DNA from: Blepharisma japonicum
Taxonomy: Eukaryota; Ciliophora; Heterotrichea; Heterotrichida; Blepharismidae
Reading direction: 5' to 3'
Assembly: GCA_949751835.1 (NCBI GenBank)
Contig: CATKHK010000057.1
Coordinates: forward strand, 1-64,000
DNA: 64,000 nucleotides
The notes under the pieces are model-generated. The model saw only the letters and a program-made list of their open reading frames with translations, had not been told where the DNA came from and did not search any database. Below, piece by piece: positions 10,346 to 23,238 of this stretch. The stretch's first letter is position 1. The number at the start of each line of letters is the position of its first letter. A program made the position numbers and the translations under genes.

Positions 10346-13300
10346 ATGCTTTTCAAATTGGTGGCTATACTTAATCTAGCGTGATGTCTTAATCTTCTCA
10401 TAGTCGATAACAAAGAAGCTAAGACGAATTTTGACTCACTTGAAGACTTATACACAAATATTTATATTGAGCATAAAACCTTCGAAGAACTCATAAAAAT
10501 AGAAGATGAAATTGATAGAGATACTATCCTTATTGATTTATCCTCAAATATCCAGTCTCATTTTTGACTATCTCAGCTAGCCTCAAGACAAAAAATTCTT
10601 CATATCATCAATGATGATTTTAATGATGGATATAGTGCCTGGACCTTTTTGCTAAAACCTAATCCGTATAGATATATAATATCCTTAGTAAATGTTCTAA
10701 AAAATTTTAACTGAAGCTCTGGAATTGTTTTTCTCTCTCATAAAAATTCATGACTGGAAGAAAAAATTAACGAAATATTTGATAATGATTTTCATTATAT
10801 TATTGTTGAAAGCCAAACTGATATTTCTCAAGTAATAGACAGAGAAGTTTTTAGACTTGGCAGTTACTTATATTATTTATTTACAGAAAGTAATATATCT
10901 GAGGATATTATCCAAAACCTCATAAAGACAAATTTATTATTGAAAGACAGTGGTATACTATTAAGCCAGGAAAGCAGCTATAAAACTAATTTTAACGGTG
11001 CTTTAATTCTAACTTCAAAAGGCCAAGAAAATTTAAAATCATATGATGAACAAATTGTCCAAAGCTTAAAAAATCTAATTTATGAAATTTTTGCAGCGCT
11101 AAATTTTAGCAATACAGGAAATGACATTAATTTTATTATGAAAGATATTCTTATGTCTATCTGTGATAGCCATTTCTGCGAAAATTCTTTTAATTTAGTC
11201 AATATTCAGTCTGGAAATCGGGTTATTATTGGAGATTCTTTGTCTTTTCCTATAAGCAACCCAATAATTTTTCCAGGTAATTCTCCAGAAATCCCTGAAT
11301 CTCGAAAAAAAATCATAAAAATTAGCATAAGTAATGGATCTATTAACCCAACAACCCCTCCCATGCCTTATACCCATACAAATTACTATGGTTGCTATAC
11401 GGCCATAAACCAAGTAAATACTGGCCAGGATTTAATACAAAATTTCATGCTTTCTCCTACAACTTTTGATTGTGGAGTTTCTGAATATAATGCTACTTTT
11501 ATGTACAATTGTTTTTCTAAAAATTTCGATGATATTGGTATCATGCATTTCCCCTCAAGCTTTCCTCCAGTGGTATTAGGGACAATGGTGACGTTTTCTC
11601 ATTTAAATCATAGCATCCCACTAATTGCAGGTATGTCTTTTGATGACGAAATGATGTTATCGCAGAAATATCCATTTTTCTCTAGGACAAGTTTTGATTA
11701 CGTATATGTAGCTGCACAGTTTGTAAAGCTACTCTATACATTGGGCTGGTTAAATTGTGCCGTCCTATATCAGGTTGAACCTTTGTGCTCAGCCATGTAC
11801 CAGCAGTTTGTAGAAACAGCTGAAAAATATAATGTGAATATCCTCAATAGAGAAAATCTTCGTGCAATCCCAGGAGATGTCAATAGCTATGAAGCCTTGC
11901 TAAACCATACAGAGATTGTTCAAGAAGTCATAAACAGCAACGCTCGGCTGTTAATAATGATTATGCTTGCTGACATTTCTATTGTAACTATGGACTTATT
12001 TTACGATTTAGGCATAAGAAATGGGGATTTAATAGTATTATGAGCAATGCCAGCTTGAATTAATACTGTATATGTCCCGAGGCCAGGTGGATTAGACCTG
12101 GCTAAGACCTATGAAGTTTCGCTTCCCTCAATTGCATTAGGCCAGCCTGGCTATATAGGAGAGGTTGGAAACTGGGTCGAAAACCAAATAGCTAGCACAT
12201 ATGGAGGAGACCCCTCTCAAAGTAACTTAGGCTCATGCTGAAATTATGATGCAGTAAGGCTTGGAAGTTATGCATTAGATTTCATGATTGACAGAGGTCT
12301 TGATTACACAAATGGGACACTATTAATGGAAGCTGCCAGAAAACAAATTTTCACAGGTTGTTCTGGGACAGTCAGAATTGAGCCTGACACAAATAATAGG
12401 TTTATTGATTTTCTGATACTGAAAAATGCGGTGTGAAATCCTGCTACTAATTCTGTACAAGTTTCTAATGTGGCGTATTGAAATCCTACTGGGAATGATG
12501 TTTTAACAATCCTTCAGCCATTAATTTATGCTGGAAATACAACGATAAAGCCTAGCGATTTTAGAATTGTGCTAAATAACTGTCCATTTCCAGACAAAAA
12601 AATTAGGACTTTTGATAAAGGAAGGTATTTAGTATTTGGAATCTGCATAACAGTCGCTGTAGCTACTGCTGGGATTACTATCGTTATATGAGAAAAATGA
12701 TGGAATATAAGAGCTGAGGATTTAAAAGAAAGGCAAGAAATTTCAGTTCCAGACGCCATTATGGCTGCGACCATTTTAATTGAATTTTTCCAATTATTGG
12801 CTATGGGTCCAGATATTACTCCTATAAATTCATTGATTTCTGATATAGGAAAATCGTTTTCATTGGATTTCGAAAGCTTGATACAGGTGAGAAATGATGT
12901 TTTTTGGATTTTTATTGATGGAGTTTTTGGGTCGATTATATTGTGAGTCATTTTATCTGTGATTGTTTTGTTTAGATTGGACGAAATTTTTAATAGAGTA
13001 GCGATTATTCGACACCTCAGCTCTCTTTCTGATTACTTAATGCCTGTACTTGGGAATTTATTGTTTATCCCCTTTATGTCAGGCTTATTGGATGTCTTTG
13101 TATGTGATAAATCAATTGGAGACGATTTCACTCAAAGTTTTATGTCTAAAGATTGTAACCAATTTTGTTGGGTAAATAATCATATAATATATGCAACCTT
13201 TGCGTTCATTGGGATTATTTTATATGAGCCTCTAGCAATATTCTGTCGACCTCTCTGGCAAGAACTCCAATCTTTGGCACATGTAAAATACTCTCCCAGG

Positions 13301-13729
13301 CATCTCATGTTGAAAACTATATTCCAAATAACCCTTATTGTTATGAATAAAACAGTAAAACGGGCTCAAGATATTGCTCATGGGGCGATTTTTACTTTTT
13401 TTGTGCTTATTTTTGCCATTTTTACACATGGACACAAAGCTTATAATTATCCTAGATTCAGCTGGTGGCTGACTTTAAGCTTGTTTGGGATTGTATGAGA
13501 ATCATTTTTAACTACAATTAATATAGCGATTGGGAAGAATGATTCTCTTATATGAGTTGTTATATTAATAGTTGGATGGGCTGCCATTGGAATTATAGGG
13601 CTATGGGTACAAAAGAAAAAATATCCTAGTTTGCTTTTTAGAAGTAAAGGAAAAGATACTACAAATTTATTCAAATTTGCATTTACATTTAGCAGAGGGA
13701 AAAACAAAGTAATTTCATTTAAAGAATAG
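10346..13729 (+). CDS. Binding-protein-like (ANF-receptor type) multi-pass receptor, paralogue A
   Basis: With TGA as Trp a single frame of 1127 residues runs from ATG 10346 to TAG 13727-13729. Residues 1-20 are a signal peptide (MLFKLVAILNLAW). The ectodomain to about residue 755 looks like two type I periplasmic-binding folds in tandem: each contains the helix preceding a strand with pattern ...LLYTLGWLNCAVLYQ, and the second has FYDLGIRNGDLIVL. A conserved IIFPGN motif marks the junction, and the Cys pair FDCGV...YNCF is shared with the paralogues. The C-terminal ~350 residues hold about eight hydrophobic segments, starting at GRYLVFGICITVAVATAG. Such ectodomains bind small ligands in class C GPCRs, guanylate-cyclase and glutamate receptors; the membrane part is not clearly a 7tm_3 domain. 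Probably a chemosensory surface receptor; ligand unknown. Confidence 0.85.
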
Positions 13730-14654
13730 TTATTAGAAAATTATTAAAGATAAATTAGCTTTATTTAAGCCTTATTTTAAATAATTATGATGAAGCCCTC
13801 TTGGTTTGGTTACTTGAGTTAACCCATGACATTTTTATGTCTCCCTAGGAATTTCTCTTATAATTTCTGAGCAAGTATAAGCCCGACTTTATCATAAAGG
13901 AATTTAAAGTCCCATCTTTGGCTGTAAACATAAAGATAAGCAAAACATTTAAAGCTGATTTTTGCTCTTATAATTATTTTCATAATCTTAATTTGAAAAA
14001 CATTTTTAGGGTAGCACCTTCAAAAGCTCTGAACATCTCTAGTAGTTCTTCAAAACACTCAGTGTAATGGGGTAATAGTTGTTTCATAGTCAATTCTTGA
14101 TCTCAGCAATAAGTTACTATAAAAATTGGCTTTTTATTTCAAAAGACTTAAAAAGGTTATTCAAAATGGTTTTTGTTGGCGAATTTTTCATTTAACTTAC
14201 TAATTTAAGCATTTTCTTAGTCCTCATCGCTGAAAAGGCAATTTATACCTTAATTATGAATTCTTCGTCTGATTCTTTTGCAGCTTTAAATTCATACCCT
14301 CTATTTCAAATATAAGGCTTCGCTTATGGAGCAGTTAATAAACTTGAAATTGTAGTGAAAGGAAGTTTACTTAAGGCAAAATTAAAAAATATCAAACTAT
14401 TAATTTCTGAACCTCAGCATGTAGAAGTGTCTTTATTCTCTTCTCTACCAGAAGCAAATTCAAATTTTGTGAGTCTTTCTCTTTTGCTTCTTTAAACTAC
14501 ATAATCTTGATATTAAGAAATATAAGAGATTTTCTAGTACCCTTTTAGAATGGGATTTATTAATATCTTACCTACATTTTTTCTGTATAATTTAGGTTCA
14601 AGCAACTAAATTAAGTTAAATTGAGTGCCATAAAAGGTATTCTATAAGTTCCAC
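13730..14654. other. Intergenic region, no convincing gene
   Basis: A minus-strand frame of 92 codons (13858-14133, TGA as Trp) has no start and no known relative. A plus-strand frame from an ATG near 14257 is broken by TAA. Both are most likely chance or old relics. No RNA gene is recognised. Confidence 0.4.
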
Positions 14655-15005
14655 TTTTATTTTCACTATAGGCAATTGATATGAGCCTTTAAGAAGTCCA
14701 TGAATAAGCATCCTCTAAAGCTATAAAGTTTAGCGATTTTCTTCATTATGAAATTGGAATATTTGAATCCAAAAATGGCCAGCCGTTTTGATACACATTC
14801 ATTGCAAGCTTTTAATTTTTAAATTATTAGCCATTTTTATTTTCATATAGGTAATTTCATATGAGCCTCCAAGAACTTCATATATAAGTATTCTCAGGGT
14901 CTAAAGATTTTAGGTAGCCAAGCTCATTACTTCATTATAAAATTGGAATATTTAAATCAGAAAATTAATAGGCCGTTTTGATGAACAGTTTTTTAATTTT
15001 TAAAA
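14655..15005. repeat. Diverged tandem repeat, two ~175 bp units
   Basis: 14655-14826 and 14835-15005 align at an offset of 180: both read TTTTATTTTCA..ATAGG..AATT, then CATATGAGCCT (or GATATGAGCCT), then ATTGGAATATTT and GCCGTTTTGAT. The units are diverged and non-coding. They lie just upstream of a Kelch-like gene. Confidence 0.8.
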
Positions 15006-15119
15006 TATTCATTACAAAGAAAATGCGATAAATAAAACAAATATAAATATTTGCTTCATTATATTGATAAAAAGCACAAGATATTGCTTATTTTTTATAG
15101 CAGAGGAAATTCCGAGAAG

Positions 15120-15305
15120 ATGCCACAGAAAAGTTGCTTAGACAAAATTACCCTGCTAGACGTAAGAAAAATTTCCGACAAAAATTACCCGAGTAAATGT
15201 CCGAAGATAAAATTATTTACATTTAAAAAAATACCTGATCTTATGTCGTATTATGAAAAATCCACTACCTCGGAAAAAAATTCTGTAAATTGTTCCTATG
15301 CATAG
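15120..15305 (+). other. Short open frame upstream of a Kelch-like gene
   Basis: ATG 15120 opens 61 codons (MPQKSCLDKITLLDVRKISD), ending at TAG. It could be the 5' remnant of the Kelch-like gene that follows, but the frames differ and no 15- or 16-nt intron joins them. No family is recognised. Confidence 0.25.
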
Positions 15306-15316
15306 TGGGCAATTAA

Positions 15317-16444
15317 ATGCTAATATCAATTGATTTGGTATTAATGAAAGATATAAGTCAAAAAATAAAAAGAATTGATATTACCAAAATTTATAACATG
15401 GAGCCTAAAGATTTAAATCAGTTGAGGTTGCTTGATTTTCAACTAAATACAACTAAAGACGCCCTAAATCATGAATTAAGTGACAATATTGCCGAGCCCA
15501 ATCAAAATTCTAATAAACAATTATTAAGCCCTGAGCAGCTATGAGCAAAAAGATCTGTCATTTTAAGTAGGCCCAATGATCATAATACAGAGGGAGATTT
15601 TCGGACTGCTTGCTTATCTAATAAAAGGAATTCTACTTCGAGCCCACAATTGAATGAAGCTTACCAAGGCTACGTCAAAGCTTATCACACAATTACATCT
15701 CTTTATCTGACTAAAAATGGTATTAATGGCATAACAAATTTGATTATCTATGATACTGAAAATGAAGAAAAACAAGTAAAAGTGTTGGAAACCCCAGAAA
15801 CACTGGACTATGGAACATGCATTGCCCAGCTTCCAAATGGTGAGCTGTTCTGTTTTAGTAATTGAGATTCATCTGGGATTACCTTAATAATTGATAATGA
15901 TTATAAAGTTCGAGAGCTGCCATCTGGGCCGCCTTGTAGCGAATCATCAGCTATTTATTTCAACAGAAATGTTTATTGCTTTGGAGGAAATTTGAACCAT
16001 GAAGAATTAACTTTTTCTTGAAGATTTGATTTGGATAAAAATCGGTGAATGAAGTTAACTCCAATGCCAAAAGCAGATCAGTATTGTCATAGCATAATAT
16101 TTAACGGCAATATCTTGATTTCTGGGTATGAAAATAAAAATCTTTTACGTTATTCAATTGATATTGACTCATTCTCTATAATTCCTTATAAATTCAAAAG
16201 AATAACAAAAAAGATCCTGATAAATGCAGAGAGTTTATATGTGATTGGGTGCAGTTACGAGTGAACCATCTATGAAAGTAAAACTAAGGATGAGTATGAC
16301 TGAGAACTAGTAAAAAAGTGAGTTTTAAGTCTTTGGCCATCTCAGGTGTACTGCACATACAATAAAGGAGCAATCTATATGATAACAAGCGAAGAAATAT
16401 GTTGCAACTTTCATTTAAGTAAAAAGAAAATATCCATTTTTTAA
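15317..16444 (+). CDS. Kelch-like repeat protein, apparently lacking the zinc module
   Basis: A frame of 375 residues runs from ATG 15317 to TAA 16442-16444 with several TGA-encoded Trp. An in-frame TAA directly precedes the ATG, fixing the upstream limit. Residues 1-130 are polar and helical. From about 135 the Kelch-like part begins: LIIYDTENEEKQVKVLETPE, CIAQLPNGELFCFSNW, VYCFGG, FDLDKNRWMKLTPMPKAD, NILISGYENKNLLRYSID. These blades carry the hydrophobic-FGG-x(n)-Trp rhythm of Kelch propellers. The intact paralogue at 55157 has an extra ~190 residues including a B-box-like finger, so this copy may be 5'-truncated. Probably a protein-interaction module; function unknown. Confidence 0.75.
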
Positions 16445-16798
16445 TTAATAGATTTAAGTTTATCAATTTAAAATAATCTTAAATCTTAATTAATCTAAAA
16501 ATTTTGCAGTCATATGCATAGGCATCCTTAATCCTCCTTCATAAATTTTAATATTTTGGATAATTAAATTAATAACTCAAACAGGCAGGCCATAAAATGA
16601 TAAAAAAATAACTAAAAGGAATATATCATTAATAATTTGCAATCCAAAGATTAATAATCAATGAAGCAAAACTTCACAAGCTCGCATCCTGCACACTCAA
16701 TTAAACGTTAAAAAGTTAATTTATCCTCAAGGAGTTTCCAAAAGATCCACGATCTTAAAAAGAATATTGTTGAAGAAGTAAAGGAAGACTTTATAAAA

Positions 16799-17600
16799 AT
16801 GCACTCATTGTGCAAGGGTTCTACCTTCCATCTCCCACTCAGACAATATTATCAAGATGATAGCTGCTACCATCAAAGCAAACTCCTTCATCTTATTGAT
16901 AAAGATGATTATGACAGAACTAAATGGATTATTTATGACACTGAAAGTGGAGAAGCACAAGTAGAAGCAAAAGAAACTATGCAATTATCAGACTAAGGCT
17001 CATGCATAACCAAACTTCCAAATGAAGAATTGTTCTCTTTTGGAAGATATGATCCTCTATCAGGTCTTACTCTTATTATTGATAGGAATTATGAAGCCAG
17101 AGTGCTACCATCTGGGACATCATGTTGACACTCTTCAGTTATCTATCAAAGATGGTATCTTTTGCTTTGAAAGATGAAATAGTTATTGTGCCTTGAGAAT
17201 ATTGAAGAATTTGATTTTTATCTAAATAGATGGCTTAAACTGGCTTCACTACCATGAAATGATTACTGTTGCCATAGTATAATATCAAATGGAAATATTT
17301 TGATATCGGGATTTATAATTAAAAATATTTTGATATAGTCAGCTGATATAGATTCATTTTCGAAAATCGAATATGACTTTTCAGCGATGAAAAGAAAGAT
17401 TTGATAATTGCAAAGAGGTTGAGTTTGATTGAATGTGGGGAGGATTAATATATGAAAGCGGAGTTGGAGATGAGCATGCTTGACAAAAAATAGCCCACTC
17501 AGAAATTTGAGGTGATGACTCATATCAACTTTCTTGTCCATATAATAAGGAAGGAGTTTTATTTGGGGTAGCTATGCTCTTAATAAAGTTTGAATATAAT
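16799..17600 (+). pseudogene. Kelch-like pseudogene directly downstream of an intact copy
   Basis: Recognisable blocks in order are KWIIYDTESGEAQVEAKETM, CITKLPNEELFSFGRYDP, LTLIIDRNYEARVLPSGTSC, then frameshifted versions of the FGG, RWLKLASLP and NILISGF blocks. A TAA follows MQLSD and several frame changes occur afterwards, so it cannot encode a full protein. It lies in tandem with the gene at 15317-16444. Confidence 0.8.
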
Positions 17601-18291
17601 ACAGCTATCTTATTTTTCTGCTAAATAATACAAATCCATATAATAATTTCCAAATACAGCACAGTATACATAAGAAAAAATGCTTCTCCGCTTTCATATT
17701 ATAGCATCTACATTAATTTCCCTATATAACAATGATTTACATCCATTTTATTTTTTAAAGTATATAAGAAATTCAATCTGCCTGCAAAATATTTATTATA
17801 TAAAGCAATCAGATTTTGCGTATCTATTTAGCACTAATAAGATTTCATGCCGATTTAATTAAAAGATTAATAAAAGTTGCTATTAGTAGCATTTTACTTC
17901 TTATTCTAATATTAATTTAGCCACAATGAAATATTTAAGCAAAAAAATAAGCATTTTGAGCTGAAGCATCAATTATTCAAAAATTAATTATATTTTATCA
18001 AATTAGATATGGAAATCTAAAAGGTCGAAATGAACTTAAATTCTCTGAATATGCCTCAATAATGCACAATATAATCCTTCATAAAGCTTAATCAATATTT
18101 TACAAGCCAATTATTAAATCTTCAAAATCTAGTAGCTAGTACTGCAAGCAAATAAAAGCTATTGAATTTATGTTAAGCAAATAAAATCATGATACAAATT
18201 TCTATTCTGAGGTGATAACTATGAAAAACCTTAAAAAACTTGCAATATTGGCACTTTTTTAATAACTCCTTAACACTATATAAGATTAATA
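17601..18291. other. AT-rich intergenic region
   Basis: No supported gene. A 45-codon open stretch near 17957-18090 (FWAEASIIQKLIIFYQIRYG) looks protein-like but has no start and ends at TAA; it may be a relic. The right end should carry the promoter of the receptor at 18292. Confidence 0.4.
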
Positions 18292-21200
18292 ATGGCTTTG
18301 CTCTTGTTCTTGATCATTCACCTACATTTTCTGTTTGGGATGTCAAACGCATACAATATCGATATACTAGTATCAAAATCAACAAACCCTGACTTGGTAG
18401 CATATCTATGGAGTTCAATTAATAAAAAGTTTCAAAGTAATTTTACAATAAGTCTTTCAAATGCTGAAAACTGCAATTTTCAATCTGACTGCATACATCT
18501 GCCAAGTATTGCTATTGATGCAACTTTCAGTACTTTTTACTCATTTCAACTTAAGCAATCTTCTGAGACTCAGCATTTCCTTTATATAAGCTTGAGGGAG
18601 CCAACAAACAGCTATGGAAAATATGAATTTTTTAGTCATATTTCTTTTGATTTGCGTTACCAAGCTTTAAGGCAGCTAATAAATTACTTCAATTGAGAAA
18701 CCTTTATTATTGTATCAAATAGTGCTGCTGATCAAATTCCACTCCTATTTAAAAGTGAAGGTAAAGGTATAACTATTCTCTCTGCAGATAATGAAACACA
18801 AGACAGTTATGATTTATTGATAGGAAGGGAAGTGAAATCTCTGGGAATTGGAAATATAATTATTCTCAATAATGGGAGGAGTTCATCAATGCTAGTGAAA
18901 AGTTTAGAAGCAAAAATGATGATGCGAGATGGATATGGAATTATCTTGGGACCCAATAGTGTGTGAGGTCAGTTCAGCAGTGATGGATTAGTGATTTACA
19001 CAGAAGAAGGTCTTGAAAGTGCAGATAACTACAACCAATATGAATATTTGGCTATCGAAAAGCTATTATGAATGATTTTGCAAGTCCAAGATTATACAAC
19101 TGAAGAAATTAGGGTTCTTCTTGAAGAAAATACGCAAAATCACCATCCTTTGCCAGCATTTTCTATCATTAATATTCAGAATGGAGAAAAGACCAAAGTT
19201 GGAGAAATTAATAATGGCATAATTTCCATATCAAGTCCTTTGATTTTTCCTGGAAATTCATCTGCCATTCCGAACTTGCCAAAAGTAAGTATAGCTATTT
19301 CTATTGCTGATGGTGTAACAGATCCAGGCAGTCCTGATTTCACCTATCTTGCTTTAATAAGGCAGGGAAATTACTTTGCACTTAGAGTTGCCTATCAGTC
19401 TAACCTCTTACTAAATTTTAATATGAAAATACAGTCCACAGACTGTGGAGCTACTGTATATGATCCTACCTATTCACGAGAATGTTTTGTAAAGCTCAAA
19501 GACAAAATGGGAGTCGTTTATTTATCACCTTTAACTGACAGTATCTGCTATGGAGATATAATGGATTTGCGGGCACTTGGCATTAATATTCCATTAGTCT
19601 CTGATGGATGCGCTATGTCAATGTTTTCAAGCAAATCCACATTTCCTGAATTTATGACAGTTCTTAAAGAGATAGCCTATACAGCAGGCATCCTTCCAGA
19701 AATCGCAAATATTTTTGGCTGAAAAAATGTTGTGGTGATACAAAGACCAGACTGAGCACAAAATGCATATAATGTCGTGATAAATCAATGCTCAAGCTTG
19801 CATATAAATATAGTCAATAACCAGTCTTATTATTTTAGCAACACTTATACGATTGATCAAATCGATATCTATAGAGATTTATTTACAGATATCATTAACA
19901 CGAAATGCCGAATAGTGATTGCTTTAGTCGATCCTTATTCATTTGGTAGTTTACTTATTACACTTTATGACTTAGGTATGAGAAAAGGTGATTTATTCTT
20001 TTTACAGCCATATCGAATCTCAGTTACAGATATTGCTGTAGGGTTTCCAGGATATGAAGATAAACTAGTCGAATTACTTCAGAGGTCTTTAACTGTGCAT
20101 ACAGCTGAATGGATTGGGAACTATGGGAAAGCTATGAAGACTCAAGTGGAACAAGCTGTTCATTGGTCAAACTTTCTTGGTTTTTCTTTTGATCAGACAA
20201 TGCTTGCTCTGCATGGCCTTGACTACAGCGTTATTAAAGGGGATAATCTTGAAAATTTCACAGCTGTGAATGAAAATATTCGAAAGCAGAAGTTTGTAGG
20301 AGTTACTGGGACTGTTTCAATAGAGCCAAGCAGCAACAGCAGAAGTAATTTTTATCTGAATATTTTCAGTGTTCTACCTGTTGCAAATATTTCTGGCAGC
20401 GGAGATGAAATTGTTGGGAATTACAGTATTACAGGCATCCAGAGATTTCTTTTTAGTAAAATTATCATGCCAGATGGCACAACCAAAATTCCGAGCGATA
20501 TGAGAATAAATCCGATAGACTGTCCCTTTGATTACAGACTGGTGCAAGACTCTTCTAAAGGCAAATTGATATTCCTCGCTATTGTGACTTTTTTCATAAT
20601 CTTCGAAATCTCCCTTGTTATTTTTCAGCTGAAAAGATGAAAATTGGGGAAAATAGAGGACCTAAGAGAACCAAAATTAATGAAATTTGGAGACTTGTTA
20701 ATGATGATAATCCTTTGAATAGAAACTCTTGAACTAATCTCAATTGGCCCAGACATGAGAGCTTATAGTAGAATAATTTTCAGACCAATTGCTTTAGTTT
20801 CTTCAGATTGGAGTGGGCCATTAGATATCACTGGAGATCACTTTTGAATTGAAATTTATATAGCAATCTCACTAGTAAGTTTTATGATTTGCTCAGCATT
20901 CATAATACAGAAAAGACTAAACAAAAAGTATTCTCATCACTTATTCGAGCTAGCTGAATATGCATCAGAGATAGGGGTTATTCTGCTTTGCAGTATTGCA
21001 TACATCCCGTTATCATCTATTCTTTTATCGGTATTTTTATGCAAAGAAAGCACAGGAAATTCAATTACTAACAGTTTTGTGTGTAACGATTGCTATACAT
21101 ATTGCTGATCCGGGTTTCATTTAAGCATTTCTATGCTATGTTTAGCTATTTTGCTAATGTACTTAAGTTTAGTAATTTATTTTCAGCCTTCAAGGCAGCT

Positions 21201-21810
21201 TTTTCATCCTATATTCAACGTTATCATAAATCCGAAAAGTGCAGTATATAAGTCTGCCTGATATTTTATCATGATTGGAATCAATAAAAATATTCATTTG
21301 ATTAGCGAAGCTCTGGAAGGGCTGGTTTACTCTTTTTTATTGCTTGCCCTTGCTTTTATATATTGGAAAATAAAGATTTACAATTATCCACGCATGAATA
21401 TGTGGGCGATTTTCTCAGCTTTCGCTGTGATTTGAAGCAATGTGGTTTTTAGTGTGCATTCTGTTGTGGACAAAGGAAATAATATATTTTGGGAGCTAGG
21501 TCTAGCAGCAGGATGGGTTATTTTGATAATTACTGGCATGATATTGCAAAATATTAAGTTTCCAAGCCTACTGATGACTGACAAAGGCATTGAACTAGGG
21601 GTTTTGTTTAAATTCAGCATGGGAGGTAAAGTCTGTGCTGTAGAAATAAATGAATTAAAGAAGCAGCCCAAATTTCACCGCCACAAGCAGAAGCACAACT
21701 CATTTTCTGAAGACCAGCATTTAATCAATTCCAAAATATCTTCAGAAAGAGCCGAAATAAGTGCTCAAAATAATTTTATTCCTCCAAAGTGTTGGGTAGA
21801 CCCTAATTAG
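18292..21810 (+). CDS. Binding-protein-like (ANF-receptor type) multi-pass receptor, paralogue B
   Basis: A single frame with TGA as Trp gives 1172 residues, ATG 18292 to TAG 21808-21810. The signal peptide is MALLLFLIIHLHFLFGMSNA. The ectodomain has the same two-lobed plan as paralogue A: ALRQLINYFNWETFIIVSNS in the first fold, the LIFPGN motif, the STDCG...RECF Cys pair, and LITLYDLGMRKGDLFFL in the second. The first membrane segment is GKLIFLAIVTFFIIFEISLV near residue 757; about seven more follow, with IYNYPRMNMW matching YNYPRFSW of A. It is the most diverged of the three paralogues. The C-terminal tail of ~70 residues (basic, His/Ser-rich) is longer than in A. Expected at the cell surface as a ligand receptor; ligand and effector unknown. 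Confidence 0.85.
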
Positions 21811-22049
21811 AATATTTGTTAATTATAATAACTAAATATATCAGCTCATAACTACCTGACCTCTTAAATAATATTTTAAAATTACTTATGCAGAATAGTT
21901 CAGCTATTTATAAAAAATCAGAATATTTTCGAAGAATTTCTTTGTCTTTCTATATCTTTTACAAAGGATAAAATGTTAAATGAGTTATTTAGATATATCA
22001 TTTTCTAAAAACTGGTGAAGAAAATAATCTTCAACAAATAGGCGAATAA
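21811..22049. other. Intergenic spacer
   Basis: 239 bp, AT-rich, between two genes on the plus strand. Presumably holds the phospholipase promoter; no motif was recognised. Confidence 0.5.
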
Positions 22050-23039
22050 ATGTTATTCTTTTGGTCCATTATATATCTGCTGGGAATAGCCTATGCGGAT
22101 CCCAGCTGCTATGCGGTCTCTTTGGAAGCTGGAGGGACTCATGGCGCATTTGAAGCTGGAAGCCTTTGGCAGCTTGCTAATACACCAACAGTTAATTCTG
22201 CTTATAATGTTGTTATAGGAATTTCAACTGGATCCTTGAATGCTGGAGGTGTTGCTCAATTCGCCCAAGGCAATGAAAAAGCGATGGGAGATTTTGTAGT
22301 CAATACTTGGCTGACTCTAAATGGATCACAAAGTACTTTTGTGGAGTGGCCAGGTGGGCTTCTTGAGGGTATCCTCTTTCAGAGAGGATTGCTTGATAAC
22401 AAACCTCTGGCAAATACTCTCCATAAAAGATACACTTATGGGATTAACAGAAATATCACTATTGGCTCCACAGACTTAGACACTGGTCTTTTCGCACAGT
22501 TCAACGAAAGTTTGGGCTCACAAGGAGTTTTGACTGCCATAACCTGCTCAGCATGTCCTGCATTCTTTTTCCCTCCCACTAACTATTTGGGTGCAACATG
22601 GATCGATGGAGGCACTGTTATTCTTCTCGATTCTTATGCAGCAGTTGATAGATGTCTTGACGTCGTCGCAGAGCAGTCTCAAGTAACCGTTGACATCATT
22701 TTTACTGGGCCTTATTATGCCCTTCCAGCCGAAACCAAAATGACAACGATAGATGTCTATAAGCGTATTGCAGAGATCGCTTACTATGATGCAAAGATGA
22801 AGAACTATTACAGCGCGATGACAGCATGGCCTGATGTTAATTTTCGGTATGCTATTTTCCCTAGTGTCCAGATGCCAGGAGGATTTATTGAGCCTCTTAA
22901 TTTTAATCAAACAATTCTTGAATGGGAGGTTCAGCTTGGCAAAAATGATACAGCGAATATTATTCAAAAAGGCGTCAGTGGGAGGACTGTTTTGACTCAA
23001 ATGTATGAGGAAAACAAGAAAAATATAATTTATCCTTAA
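22050..23039 (+). CDS. Secreted patatin-like phospholipase
   Basis: 329 residues, ATG 22050 to TAA 23037-23039, no intron and no in-frame TGA (all seven Trp are TGG). A signal peptide (MLFFWSIIYLLGIAYA) precedes the patatin fold. The oxyanion-hole loop is present as EAGGTHGAFEAG (residues 26-37), the nucleophile elbow as GISTGS (Ser near residue 60), and the second catalytic residue as the Asp in WIDGG (near 189). Patatins hydrolyse acyl ester bonds of phospholipids with a Ser-Asp dyad. The signal peptide without other membrane segments suggests export or a lysosome-like compartment. It lies between two receptor paralogues; no functional link is shown. Family assignment is firm, substrate unknown. 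Confidence 0.92.
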   Translation: MLFFWSIIYLLGIAYADPSCYAVSLEAGGTHGAFEAGSLWQLANTPTVNSAYNVVIGISTGSLNAGGVAQFAQGNEKAMGDFVVNTWLTLNGSQSTFVEWPGGLLEGILFQRGLLDNKPLANTLHKRYTYGINRNITIGSTDLDTGLFAQFNESLGSQGVLTAITCSACPAFFFPPTNYLGATWIDGGTVILLDSYAAVDRCLDVVAEQSQVTVDIIFTGPYYALPAETKMTTIDVYKRIAEIAYYDAKMKNYYSAMTAWPDVNFRYAIFPSVQMPGGFIEPLNFNQTILEWEVQLGKNDTANIIQKGVSGRTVLTQMYEENKKNIIYP

Positions 23040-23238
23040 AAATAAATTATAAGCAAATTGAGATAACTTTATATAATTCATAAACAAAATAACTTTAACA
23101 AAAGTAAGAAATTTAGTATTTGCCCCGGATTCATTAGAAAACTTACTTTTTCTGCGCTTTAAACTCAAGAAAGCTTTAAGTATCCTTGATTTAAAATAGA
23201 AATTTCTATTTTATGAAATTAAAAAATGCCGATAAAAA
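23040..23238. other. Intergenic spacer
   Basis: 199 bp, AT-rich, between genes on the plus strand. No feature recognised. Confidence 0.4.

Noticed and set aside
17680-17862. 60-codon plus-strand open frame
   Set aside because: Low complexity, AT-rich composition, no relatives in the window and no supporting context.
22548-23168. 206-codon open frame on the strand opposite the patatin gene
   Set aside because: It overlaps a gene with complete catalytic motifs and has no recognisable sequence itself; it is a shadow of the coding strand.
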